Below, in pieces: positions 52,681 to 61,404 of a stretch of 64,000 nucleotides of DNA (position 1 is its first letter; each line of letters starts with the position of its first letter). A program made the translations under genes and the position numbers. Origin of the DNA: Proteobacteria bacterium ST_bin12 (GTDB taxonomy: Bacteria > Pseudomonadota > Gammaproteobacteria > Burkholderiales > Methylophilaceae). The stretch spans positions 248,001 through 312,000 of the forward strand of contig MSXP01000007.1 in assembly GCA_002083635.1 (NCBI GenBank), given 5' to 3'. The notes under the pieces were generated by a model that was not told the origin of the DNA, searched no databases, and was given only the letters and a program-made list of their open reading frames with translations.

Positions 52681-53730
52681 ATGCCTAACAATCGAACTGA
52701 TTATTTTGTAAAAGATGTAAAAATTTTAAATGAGGATACAGTACATACGGAAAATCAGCTAGTTACACTCATTGTAGGAAGCTCCTCCCCATTCACAACT
52801 GAAGTCGTTAGTGTAAAAAACCCATTTATTACCGACAAATTAGTGACGTTACTAATCGAAGATAAAGTCAGTGCTCAACTACATGACTTTGATTCCTTAA
52901 AATCGATAAGTAGTTTAGCAAGGGGAGTCAGAAACGCATTACTTAATCGATATTATTTGCTGTCACCTGCTCACAAGATTCAATCCACTATATTTGATGT
53001 AAGGAGCATAGAGCCTAACAACATCGCACATTTGATTGTTCACATAATACCTTTGTGCTTATATGTAAGAAGTATAGTTGGTTCTGATATTCAGTTTTTA
53101 TTTAGAAAAGTATCTCCTTCTTTTAAAAAATTACTAGCTGAATTTGGCATCATCCCTCTATCAATCAATAAAAAAATTCAAGGCACTTTTGTAAGACTTT
53201 ATGCAAAACATAGATTAGCCAGATACAACATTTTAGATAACCACAGCTGCCATCCTAGTACATTTTTGTCAAACATCTACGATCAATATCAATTTAAAAG
53301 CCCATTAATAAACAAAAAAAAACTATTTATTTCTAGAAGAGGTGCACGTGGACTGCTCAATCATGATGAAACAGCAGTCATGTTAGAGCAACGTGGATAT
53401 GAAACCATATTTATGGAAGATTATAATATGAGTGAGCAACTTGGAATCGCCTCAGAAGCATCCCATGTAGTGGCTGTTCATGGCGCATCAATGGGTATGC
53501 TAGTATTGAACAAGCATATCGAAAACTTAATCGAAATTATGCCCCCTAACGTTTATGAAGAATACTTTGGAATTGCACTAGCTGGTTGCGTTCAGAAACA
53601 TATTCAAATTATCTCAAGCTTTGATGAGGAAGTAGCTTACAACGGATGGAGTGCAATCGTACATTTTAAAAATAAACCGTTTTCGGTTAACTTAAGCCAA
53701 CTCTCGTATGCGCTAGACCTAAATCAATGA
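52681..53730 (+). CDS. GT61-family glycosyltransferase (DUF563)
   Basis: A 349-aa predicted capsular/extracellular polysaccharide glycosyltransferase. The C-terminal GT61 core reads KLFISRRGARGLLNHDE (about 214-230), EQRGYETIFMEDYNMSEQLGIASEA, VAVHGASMGMLVLN and LIEIMPPN. The N-terminal third is weakly conserved. The frame opens at a TTG at 52639 overlapping the upstream gene; the ATG at 52681 is preferred, though neither has a Shine-Dalgarno sequence. Base composition is clearly AT-richer than the surrounding genes, suggesting transfer. No other glycan genes are adjacent, so the acceptor is unknown. Confidence 0.8.
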   Translation: MPNNRTDYFVKDVKILNEDTVHTENQLVTLIVGSSSPFTTEVVSVKNPFITDKLVTLLIEDKVSAQLHDFDSLKSISSLARGVRNALLNRYYLLSPAHKIQSTIFDVRSIEPNNIAHLIVHIIPLCLYVRSIVGSDIQFLFRKVSPSFKKLLAEFGIIPLSINKKIQGTFVRLYAKHRLARYNILDNHSCHPSTFLSNIYDQYQFKSPLINKKKLFISRRGARGLLNHDETAVMLEQRGYETIFMEDYNMSEQLGIASEASHVVAVHGASMGMLVLNKHIENLIEIMPPNVYEEYFGIALAGCVQKHIQIISSFDEEVAYNGWSAIVHFKNKPFSVNLSQLSYALDLNQ

Positions 53731-53741
53731 TGATTGAAAGT

Positions 53742-53852
53742 CTAGCTTTTAAAAAAGGCCTAACATTTGTCTAAAATGCTCTTGGGTTTATCAGTAATCG
53801 CCTCAAATTTAAAATAACCACTTAAATTAAACTAAAGTAATTTAAAAGCTAG
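53742..53852. repeat. 12-bp inverted repeat flanking the end of the AT-rich pair
   Basis: CTAGCTTTTAAA (53742-53753) and TTTAAAAGCTAG (53841-53852) are perfect inverted copies 87 bp apart. The second covers the last codons of the TonB-like gene. May be chance or a boundary remnant. Confidence 0.3.
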
Positions 53853-54771
53853 TTTTATAATTCTGCCCAAAAAACTCAATCATCATAAACTCCTCTAAGC
53901 CAGCGCTATCTTCTGGCCTAGCAGACATCACAATCGTGCGATTTAGCCGATGCGATTCCCAGTTAAAATCGCCTTTGTAATGCTGACGAATCAAACTAAT
54001 CATTTTTTTAATCATCACCAAACGCACATCTTGGCCTGATTGCGCTTGCACCTCAAAAAACTCGCGGCGCGCATTACTAATATCGTTTGTCCAGCCGTTA
54101 AAAGAAAAGCTGGCAGTGCGAGTTTCTAAGTTGGTTATTTCAAAAACACCATTCACGCCTGTTTCAAAATTACGCTTGATATTTTCATCGCGCCTTTGCT
54201 CTGCACTTGGGCCTAGCTCGCGGGCAGTGGCTTCTGCATTGATGCGCGCGGCTTCTGAGTCTTGTGCGGCGCGCCGGGCACGATTTTGATTCACAAGTGC
54301 CATCATATCCACAGGTGCTTCTTCTGGTTTAGGCTGCGTAGGAGCAGACTCCTGTGGAATATTCAAATTAGGCTGAGTCTTTTCTGGGGTAGGCTTTGTA
54401 GTACTTAACACATCAGGCACCTTAAAAACGGGCTTTTTAGGCGGCGCTTCTGTTTTTTGAACGATGACTTTAGGTTTTGGCTTAGTTGGCTCTGGGATTT
54501 TTTCAACTGGCGTGGCTGGCTGCTCTACGGGTGTTTCAGCTATTTTTTTTTCAACCGTTGGTGGCGCTAAGCTCACTTCTAATTCGCGTGCAGGTAGCTC
54601 TGCCAACTCTTCTTGCTCAAACTTTGGCACCACAAAAAATAAAATAATGGCATGAATCAATAGCGAAAAAATAATCGCAATCAGGGTATTGCGGCTAATC
54701 TGCAGGCGAAAAACCTTATCGCCGCGCGGCTCTAATAAGAACGCATCAAATTGATTGTCGGTATTTTGCAT
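53842..54771 (-). CDS. TonB-like inner-membrane anchored protein
   Basis: A 309-aa protein built like TonB at the front: cytoplasmic N-terminus (about 1-25), one membrane anchor (about 29-48, LIAIIFSLLIHAIILFFVV), then a Pro/Lys/Glu-rich spacer (about 60-150; PKPKVIVQKTEAPPKKP). Next comes a charged Ala/Arg helix (about 155-205; NQNRARRAAQDSEAARI) and a C-terminal globular domain (about 210-309; FSFNGWTNDISNARREFFEV ... MMIEFFGQN) that does not look like the TonB C-terminal domain. It is 18 bp downstream of hrpA. No ExbB/ExbD genes are near. Function unknown; envelope-spanning role inferred. Confidence 0.75.
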   Translation of the reverse strand: MQNTDNQFDAFLLEPRGDKVFRLQISRNTLIAIIFSLLIHAIILFFVVPKFEQEELAELPARELEVSLAPPTVEKKIAETPVEQPATPVEKIPEPTKPKPKVIVQKTEAPPKKPVFKVPDVLSTTKPTPEKTQPNLNIPQESAPTQPKPEEAPVDMMALVNQNRARRAAQDSEAARINAEATARELGPSAEQRRDENIKRNFETGVNGVFEITNLETRTASFSFNGWTNDISNARREFFEVQAQSGQDVRLVMIKKMISLIRQHYKGDFNWESHRLNRTIVMSARPEDSAGLEEFMMIEFFGQNYKTSF

Positions 54772-54789
54772 TAAAGCGTTTGCATCAAA

Positions 54790-57700
54790 CTAGAAGCGCA
54801 TCTCAGCCCAGATTTTATCTAGTCGCTTGGTTGAGATTGGCATAGGCGTTTTGAGTTCTTGCGCAAAAAGTGACACGCGCAACTCCTCTATTTGCCAGCG
54901 AAAATCCTGCAAAGCTGGCGGTATGTCCATATGTGCTTGTTGCAAATTATTCATTTTATCTTGCCATTTTTGCCATATTAATCCAACACTTGCGGCATTT
55001 TTTCCATCGCGGTCTGGGTTGGAAGGCTGTTTTTGTATTCTTAAATTTAAGGCTTTTAAATAACGCGGAATATGTTGTAAATACTCCCAAGGCGTTTGCG
55101 TAAAGCAGTTTTTATAAACCAAACAACTAATTTGGCTTTCAACATCTTTTTTGAGTCTATTCACCGTCGCAGGCATTTTGGCTTGCATATTAATTAATGC
55201 CTGATACTCAGTCGCTACCGCTTGCACTTGCCTTACAATTGCTTGACTCACTGCAGGCAAGCGCGTTCGCGCTCTAGCTTTTAATTTCATAAAATCGGCA
55301 TTGGTGCGCGGCAATTCATCTTCACCAATAAAGGCGCGGTCAGCAATCGCCGTTATCATATCTTCACGCAAATCGTCTGGCGACATGATGTTTCTAAACG
55401 TCAACGCGTATTGATTAAAATTCGGCAGGCTTTTTTCCAGCTGCTTAATCTGTTCTTTTAACTCAAAACGCATTAAGCGGCAAATACCTTTACGTAAATT
55501 TGCATCTGCCTCAATCGCGGTATCAAATAACTTAACCGAAACCGAATCGATATTATCTTCAAGCGCTGGATAACCCGTCACCTTTAAGCCATCACGTTCA
55601 AAACTTAAAGTTTGCGGCAAATCGCCAAAATCCCATTGTTTTAAACCCGTTTTTTCAATATCGGGCGATGTATTCCTAAAGGTAAGCTGAGCCGCTTGGC
55701 CTAATTGCTTTTGCAAAGCGCGCCAATCGCGCCCCATTGCCAACTCGCGACCAGCATCATCCACCACACTAAAATTCATCAACAAATGCGCAGGCGTTTC
55801 GTCTACCCAATCTTCAACACCGATTTTTAAAGTGGTCACGCGCTGAATATGCGCCGCTAAAAGTGGTTTAATAGGCGCTTGCGCTATAGGATTTTGCTCT
55901 AAAAATCCCGTCACAAATTCTGGCACAGGCACACAAACCCGTCTGAAATTTTTAGGTAAGGCTTTGACTAAATAGGTTAGTTTTTCGCGCAACATGCCAG
56001 GCACTAGCCATTCGGTGGCTGTGGGATCTAGCTGATTCAACAAAGCAAGCGGCACCGTTGCTGTCACACCGTCTAAAATATGGCTAGGCTCAAAGCGATA
56101 TTTAAGCGGTATTTCAATCGACTGCTTACCATCGACGCCACTTAACACCATTTTTTCAGGAAACTGTACCGCCGTAATCGCATCTGCCCCATGACGCATT
56201 AAATCATCGCGGGTTAAATACAACAGCTTAGGATTGAGCTTTTCTGCACCTTCGCGCCACTTTTCAAAACTGGCCGCGTTGAAAATATCAGCGGGGACTT
56301 TGCTGTCGTAAAACGCAAATAATTGATGCTCATCCACCAATACATCCTGACGTCGCGCCTTATGCTCTAATTCCTCAACTTCGGCGATTAAGCGCTCATT
56401 GGCAGTAAAAAAGGCAGATTTTGTATCGAACTCTCCATTTGCTAAGGCTTCACGAATAAATATTTCACGCGACTCTTGCGGATTAATCGGCCCATAATGC
56501 ACGCGGCGTTTTGGGATAATAGTTAGGCCATACAAAGAAACACGCTCCCATACGTTCACCATGCCCATTTTTCTATCCCAGCGTGGGTCTGAATATTGGC
56601 TTTCGGTTAGGCCTCGCGCAAGCGGTTCAATCCAATCCGGCTCAATTTTCGCCATACAACGGGCATATAGCTTACTGGTATCCACCAACTCCGCCGCGAT
56701 TACCCATTTTGGTCGTGTTTTCTTTAGCGTGCTGCCAGGCGCCACAAAAAAGCGAATGCCGCGTGCGCCAGCATAGCTGTCGCTATCGCCATCTTTAAAA
56801 CCAATATTACCTAGCAAACCAGCCAAAAGTGCCTTATGAATCTGCTCAAAGTTGGCAGGTTCTACATTTAGTTTTAACTCTAATTCTTCTGTAATTTGTT
56901 TAATTTGCCCATGTAGTTCGCGCCATTCTTTAAGCCGTAAAAAAGATAAAAAATTGGCATGACATTGATTAAGCAAATCTTTGTTGGATTTTTTTGTTTT
57001 TAAGGCATTGTCGTAAAAATCCCATATTTTCAAATAGCTCATAAAGTCTGAGCCTTCAGTGGCAAATTTGCTGTGTGCATTATCGGCGGCTTCGCGTTTG
57101 TCCATAGGGCGCTCACGTGGGTCTTGCATACTTAACACACTGGCGATAATTAAAATCTCGCTTAAACAATTTTCACGTTTTGCAGCCAGAATCATGCGCC
57201 CAACGCGTGGGTCTAGCGGCAGTTTTGCCAGTTGCAAGCCGGTTTCGGTAATTTGGCGCTTGCTATCCACTGCGCCCAGCTCTTGCAACAATAAATAGCC
57301 ATCGGCGATTAATCTTGTTGAAGGTGGCTCAATAAATGGAAATTCGGTCACATCGCCTAGGCGCAAAGCGGCCATTCGCAAAATCACGCTAGCCAGCGAA
57401 CTACGCAATATCTCTGGTTCTGTGAATTCTGGCCTGCTATCAAAATCCACTTCTGAATAAAGCCTTACGCAGATACCGTTTGAAACACGACCGCAACGGC
57501 CTGCTCGTTGCTTGGCGGCGGCTTGACTAACCTTCTCTATTTGCAGCTGCTCTACCTTGGCGCGGGTGCTGTAACGATTCATACGCGCTAAACCCGCATC
57601 AATCACATATTTGATACCAGGAACCGTGAGCGAAGTTTCAGCGACGTTGGTGGCTAAAACAATACGGCGACTGCTATGCGGCCTGAATATCTTCTGCTGG

Positions 57701-58818
57701 TCTTCGATACTTAACCGTGCAAACAAGGGTAAAACCTCAATATGTTTAAGCTTGGCCGAACGCCCTTGGTATTTACGCAGATGTTCTGCCGTATCGCGAA
57801 TCTCACGCTCACCTGGTAGAAACACCAAAATATCGCCATCACCTTGCCGCAGCAAGTCATCAGCGGCATCCATAATGGCTTCTTCTATAGCCTCTTCTTC
57901 GTCATCTTCTTCTAGCCAGCGCGCTTCTGTTTTAGCTTTACGGGCAATCCCAAAAATCGTTTCATCATCTGCATCAAATTGGGCATTTTCGGACTCTACG
58001 CTTTCTTTACTTCTATAGCCGCCTTTCCCTAAAGGCCTATAACGGATTTCTACAGGATAAGTCCTGCCACTCACCTCAATCACAGGTGCACCATTGAAGT
58101 GTTTTGAAAATCGATCTGCATCAATAGTGGCCGAAGTCACAATCACTTTTAAATCGGGGCGTTTGGGTAATAGTTGCTTTAAATAGCCCAGCAAAAAATC
58201 AATATTCAAGCTGCGCTCATGCGCCTCATCGATAATAATCGTGTCATACGCATGTAAAAATTTATCGCCCTGCGTTTCTGCCAGCAAAATACCATCTGTC
58301 ATGAGCTTGACGTAACTGCATTCTGATAGCTTATCGTTAAAGCGCACTTTATAGCCCACCACCTCGCCCAGCGGGCTTTGTAGCTCTTGCGCGATGCGGC
58401 TTGCAACAGAGCGTGCCGCAATACGGCGTGGCTGTGTATGGCCAATTAAACCCGCCACACCACGGCCCAGCTCTAAGCATATTTTAGGAATTTGCGTGGT
58501 TTTGCCAGAACCTGTTTCACCGCAAATAATCACCACTTGGTTACTGGCAATCGCGGCGGCGATTTCTGCTTTTTTACCACTAACTGGCAGCTCTAACGGA
58601 TATTCAGGCTTGGGTAAGTTTGTTAATCGATGTTGATATTTGGCTTGCGATTGTTGAATTTTGCGCGCGACTTCAGCCAATGACTTTTCTATGGGCTTAT
58701 TTTGGCTGATCTGTGATTGCGCTTGATTAAGCTGACTACGTAGCCGAAATTTATCGGCCAGCATACAGCTGGATAGCGATTTTAATAGCTGGGGAATATT
58801 CAAAGGGCTTGTTTGCAT
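54790..58818 (-). CDS. hrpA: ATP-dependent RNA helicase HrpA
   Basis: A 1342-aa DEAH-box helicase, the usual length for HrpA. Helicase core: ICGETGSGKTTQIPKI (about 95-110), TQPRRIAARSVA, TDGILLAET, IIIDEAHERSLN, VTSATID, LVFLPGEREI-type, TNVAETSLTVPGIKYVID and QRAGRCGR. The winged-helix/ratchet region (about 490-660) and the HrpA-specific DUF3418 C-terminus (about 760-1342; ending MPISTKRLDKIWAEMRF) follow. An acidic EEDDEEEAIEEA insertion lies near 300-312. HrpA rescues stalled or collided ribosomes in E. coli. It starts 56 bp after pbpC, behind a perfect stem-loop, and is followed by the TonB-like gene. Confidence 0.94.
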   Translation of the reverse strand: MQTSPLNIPQLLKSLSSCMLADKFRLRSQLNQAQSQISQNKPIEKSLAEVARKIQQSQAKYQHRLTNLPKPEYPLELPVSGKKAEIAAAIASNQVVIICGETGSGKTTQIPKICLELGRGVAGLIGHTQPRRIAARSVASRIAQELQSPLGEVVGYKVRFNDKLSECSYVKLMTDGILLAETQGDKFLHAYDTIIIDEAHERSLNIDFLLGYLKQLLPKRPDLKVIVTSATIDADRFSKHFNGAPVIEVSGRTYPVEIRYRPLGKGGYRSKESVESENAQFDADDETIFGIARKAKTEARWLEEDDEEEAIEEAIMDAADDLLRQGDGDILVFLPGEREIRDTAEHLRKYQGRSAKLKHIEVLPLFARLSIEDQQKIFRPHSSRRIVLATNVAETSLTVPGIKYVIDAGLARMNRYSTRAKVEQLQIEKVSQAAAKQRAGRCGRVSNGICVRLYSEVDFDSRPEFTEPEILRSSLASVILRMAALRLGDVTEFPFIEPPSTRLIADGYLLLQELGAVDSKRQITETGLQLAKLPLDPRVGRMILAAKRENCLSEILIIASVLSMQDPRERPMDKREAADNAHSKFATEGSDFMSYLKIWDFYDNALKTKKSNKDLLNQCHANFLSFLRLKEWRELHGQIKQITEELELKLNVEPANFEQIHKALLAGLLGNIGFKDGDSDSYAGARGIRFFVAPGSTLKKTRPKWVIAAELVDTSKLYARCMAKIEPDWIEPLARGLTESQYSDPRWDRKMGMVNVWERVSLYGLTIIPKRRVHYGPINPQESREIFIREALANGEFDTKSAFFTANERLIAEVEELEHKARRQDVLVDEHQLFAFYDSKVPADIFNAASFEKWREGAEKLNPKLLYLTRDDLMRHGADAITAVQFPEKMVLSGVDGKQSIEIPLKYRFEPSHILDGVTATVPLALLNQLDPTATEWLVPGMLREKLTYLVKALPKNFRRVCVPVPEFVTGFLEQNPIAQAPIKPLLAAHIQRVTTLKIGVEDWVDETPAHLLMNFSVVDDAGRELAMGRDWRALQKQLGQAAQLTFRNTSPDIEKTGLKQWDFGDLPQTLSFERDGLKVTGYPALEDNIDSVSVKLFDTAIEADANLRKGICRLMRFELKEQIKQLEKSLPNFNQYALTFRNIMSPDDLREDMITAIADRAFIGEDELPRTNADFMKLKARARTRLPAVSQAIVRQVQAVATEYQALINMQAKMPATVNRLKKDVESQISCLVYKNCFTQTPWEYLQHIPRYLKALNLRIQKQPSNPDRDGKNAASVGLIWQKWQDKMNNLQQAHMDIPPALQDFRWQIEELRVSLFAQELKTPMPISTKRLDKIWAEMRF

Positions 58819-58836
58819 GTATAGCGTATTTTAACA

Positions 58837-58874
58837 TGCGCTACTCTTATCAGTCTGTTGATAAGAGTAGCGCA
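58837..58874 (-). other. perfect 16-bp stem-loop after pbpC
   Basis: TGCGCTACTCTTATCA (58837-58852) and TGATAAGAGTAGCGCA (58859-58874) are perfectly complementary around a 6-nt loop. The stem begins at the base next to the pbpC stop codon and ends 18 bases before the hrpA start. No U-run follows on the minus strand, so it may be a weak terminator, RNA-stability element or RNase III site. Confidence 0.65.
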
Positions 58875-61052
58875 CTAATGACTTGGTGGTTTGGTGCTAA
58901 CTTTCAAAAAAGCACCTCTTATCTCAAAATGTATCGTATCTATTACTTGGTGCCTATCGTTCAACAATTCAAGCCTATGTCTGCCTAAACCGGGTTGCCA
59001 AGCAGCTTGATTGAAATTAGCGCCGTTTAAGCGCCATTGATAGCGATTATTAACTTGTTGCTGATTGGTTTTAAACACTATTTTTTGCTGCAAGACTGGA
59101 ATCTCTGGGTCTAGCGCAATAATTGTACCCTCTCCTGGATAAGCAATTCGCGCTAATGTTTGTTTTTGAGCGCTACTTTTATTATTGATTAATTTTGTAT
59201 GGCTGATTAATTGCGCTGTATGTTGATTTGCCACAATCACATTTTGCCCTGTGCCTGCTATAAACAATTCGCGCCTTGCTGGCTCTAAATCTGGCATGTA
59301 GCGAATTTGTCTAGCTTCTACCGTAGCTGGCAATTTGGGTTGAAAGCGATTACCCGCATGTAATTTATCCATCACAGCGCGCCAGATTGGCGCAGCCCCA
59401 GTCACTCCAGATACATCATGCATCGGTTCGCCCCCTGCATTACCTACCCAAACCCCCACCGTATACTGGCCTGAGTAGCCAATACACCAGTTATCGCGCA
59501 TATCCTTGCTGGTGCCGGTTTTAACCGCCGTCCAGTAAGGGGTATGCAATGTGGAATCTAGCCCAAAAGTGAGATAGCGTGCCGTATTATCTGCCAAAAT
59601 ATCAGATACGATAAAGCTTGCCGCTGGCTTTAAATAGGTTTGCTTGAGTGGCTGCGATTTTGAGTTGGTAAAAGTAATGGCTTGCCATAAACCGCCATTT
59701 GCCAGCGCACGGTATGCATTCGTTAAATCCAGCAAACGCACATCGGCCGCGCCTAATGCCAAACTATAGCCATAATAATCAGCCGATTCGGTCATGGTTG
59801 AAAAGCCAAACGTTTGCAGCGCTGCATAAAACTGGTCGCCGCCCACATTCAGCAGCGTGCGCACCGCTGGTACATTCAGTGAGCTAGCCAGTGCAAAACG
59901 TGTGGTAACAGGTCCTACAAAATGTTTATCGTAATTTTGCGGCACATAATAGCCACTGGGTGTGGCGATGCGCACAGGTGAATCATCTAAAATGGAAGCG
60001 GCTGTTAGCGCCTTTTTCTGAATAGCTACACCATATAAAAAGGGTTTCAATGTAGAGCCTGCTTGGCGCGGAGCCGTTACGCTATCGACATCTGGCGCAC
60101 TGGATAAACTACCACTTGAGCCAACCCATGTTAGCGCCTGGCCAGTTTTATTATCCAGCACAATCACTGCGCCATCTTGCACATTTTGATACTCTAGCTG
60201 CATTAAATTGGCGCGTAATTGCTGCGTGGCAAAACGTTGCAAGTCGGCGTCAACGCTGGTTTTAACTTTCTGATTAGCCGAATCAATCAGCTTTCTAGCC
60301 AAATGCGGCGCCTGATTTTGCAAAGTAATTTCAAACGGGCCTTGTAGCTTTAAACTGACATAGCCATCCAAAGCCGCACAAAACTGCGCTTGCTGCATTT
60401 GTTTTAGCAATACGCAGGCACGTTCTGTCACTTTAGCGGTATTGGCATTTGGTGCGCGAATCAGCACTGCGGCAATCGCCGCATCGCGCGCGTTCAATGC
60501 AGATGGCGCTTTGTTAAATAACCCAAAACTCATGGCCGCAACGCCTTGCAACTCACCACGAAAAGAAACCTGATTAAGATACGCCTCTAAAATCTCATCT
60601 TTTTTCCATTGATTATCTAACTGCAAAGCTTGGGCAATTTGGGTGGTTTTTTGCAGGATATTACGTTTGCTGTTGCGATTTTCTTCATCCAAAATACCCG
60701 CCAACTGCATGGTTAAAGTACTGGCACCACGCGTTTTCTTCTGCCATAAATTACGCCAACTGGTGGCCGTGATGGCTTGCCAATCCACGCCAGCATGCTC
60801 ATAAAAACGTTTATCTTCTGAATACAACAAGGCTTGCAATAAGGCTGGCGAAACATCTTCAATCGGCGTCCATTGCAAACGCCTAATTTGATGATTGATG
60901 CGTATCTGCTGCAACACTTGCCCATCGCGCGCCAACAACCAGCTATCAGAGGCTTGATAGTTGTTTTTAACCGATTCAAAAGTTGGTAAAGCAATGGCAA
61001 AAGCTGGTAGTAAAAATAGGACAAAAGCCGCTAAAAATCTATTTTTGAACAC
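58875..61052 (-). CDS. pbpC: penicillin-binding protein 1C
   Basis: A 725-aa bifunctional peptidoglycan synthase. N-terminal signal anchor (about 5-21). Glycosyltransferase-51 domain (about 60-225) with SEDKRFYEHAGVD (catalytic Glu 79) and RGASTLTMQLA. Transpeptidase domain (about 290-560) with the nucleophile motif STLK (about 331), SLN in ASSLNVPAV and KTGTS (about 510). The C-terminal BiPBP_C domain (about 630-715; EIPVLQQKIVFKTN) defines PBP1C. GTG start; a 30-bp repeat lies 4 bp upstream and takes the place of a normal Shine-Dalgarno region. Downstream of the alpha-2-macroglobulin gene, the standard partner. Confidence 0.94.
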   Translation of the reverse strand: MFKNRFLAAFVLFLLPAFAIALPTFESVKNNYQASDSWLLARDGQVLQQIRINHQIRRLQWTPIEDVSPALLQALLYSEDKRFYEHAGVDWQAITATSWRNLWQKKTRGASTLTMQLAGILDEENRNSKRNILQKTTQIAQALQLDNQWKKDEILEAYLNQVSFRGELQGVAAMSFGLFNKAPSALNARDAAIAAVLIRAPNANTAKVTERACVLLKQMQQAQFCAALDGYVSLKLQGPFEITLQNQAPHLARKLIDSANQKVKTSVDADLQRFATQQLRANLMQLEYQNVQDGAVIVLDNKTGQALTWVGSSGSLSSAPDVDSVTAPRQAGSTLKPFLYGVAIQKKALTAASILDDSPVRIATPSGYYVPQNYDKHFVGPVTTRFALASSLNVPAVRTLLNVGGDQFYAALQTFGFSTMTESADYYGYSLALGAADVRLLDLTNAYRALANGGLWQAITFTNSKSQPLKQTYLKPAASFIVSDILADNTARYLTFGLDSTLHTPYWTAVKTGTSKDMRDNWCIGYSGQYTVGVWVGNAGGEPMHDVSGVTGAAPIWRAVMDKLHAGNRFQPKLPATVEARQIRYMPDLEPARRELFIAGTGQNVIVANQHTAQLISHTKLINNKSSAQKQTLARIAYPGEGTIIALDPEIPVLQQKIVFKTNQQQVNNRYQWRLNGANFNQAAWQPGLGRHRLELLNDRHQVIDTIHFEIRGAFLKVSTKPPSH

Positions 61053-61055
61053 TTA

Positions 61056-61085
61056 ACTTAACCACTTTTTTGGTTCGAAATTTGA
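61056..61085 (-). repeat. dispersed 30-bp repeat, copy 2
   Basis: Second copy (29 of 30 identical to 44433-44462), 4 bp upstream of the pbpC GTG. This copy can fold AACCA/TGGTT around its A/T run; copy 1 has a mismatch in that stem. Confidence 0.7.
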
Positions 61086-61118
61086 GATGTCATCACGTAT
61101 GAAATTAAAACTGCACAA

Positions 61119-61385
61119 TCAACGTTTATGAAAATAGCTATATAGCGCGTTGAAAATATAGCGTCCGCCGACAAACCAAATACATACAGGCCAAAGATAT
61201 AAAGCGAATACAATTATTAACATATCAAACTCTAGTAGTATTTCTGAGCCTTTAACATAGCAATCACCTACAGGTGGGCAACCAATATTAGTCTTCAGTT
61301 GTTGCTCTAAGTTGTGGATTGCAATCGGAATATAACTCACACCGACCCACCATAAAAATTTAAGTAAAGATAAAATACATTTCAT
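61119..61385 (-). CDS. small two-helix membrane protein
   Basis: An 88-aa hypothetical protein. Hydrophobic segments at about 5-23 (LSLLKFLWWVGVSYIPIAI) and 53-75 (DMLIIVFALYLWPVCIWFV) flank a polar loop containing GCPPVGDCY, whose two Cys could form a periplasmic disulfide. The ATG follows TTGGAG by five bases, good evidence for translation. It lies 19 bp after the alpha-2-macroglobulin stop and 66 bp before pbpC, all on the same strand, so it probably shares their transcript. I recognise no family. Confidence 0.7.
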   Translation of the reverse strand: MKCILSLLKFLWWVGVSYIPIAIHNLEQQLKTNIGCPPVGDCYVKGSEILLEFDMLIIVFALYLWPVCIWFVGGRYIFNALYSYFHKR

Positions 61386-61404
61386 TTAAACTCCAAAATT
61401 ATGC

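Noticed and set aside
57611..58018. 135-aa plus-strand frame inside hrpA
   Set aside because: Antisense to conserved helicase motifs; Ser/Arg-rich translation typical of shadow frames.
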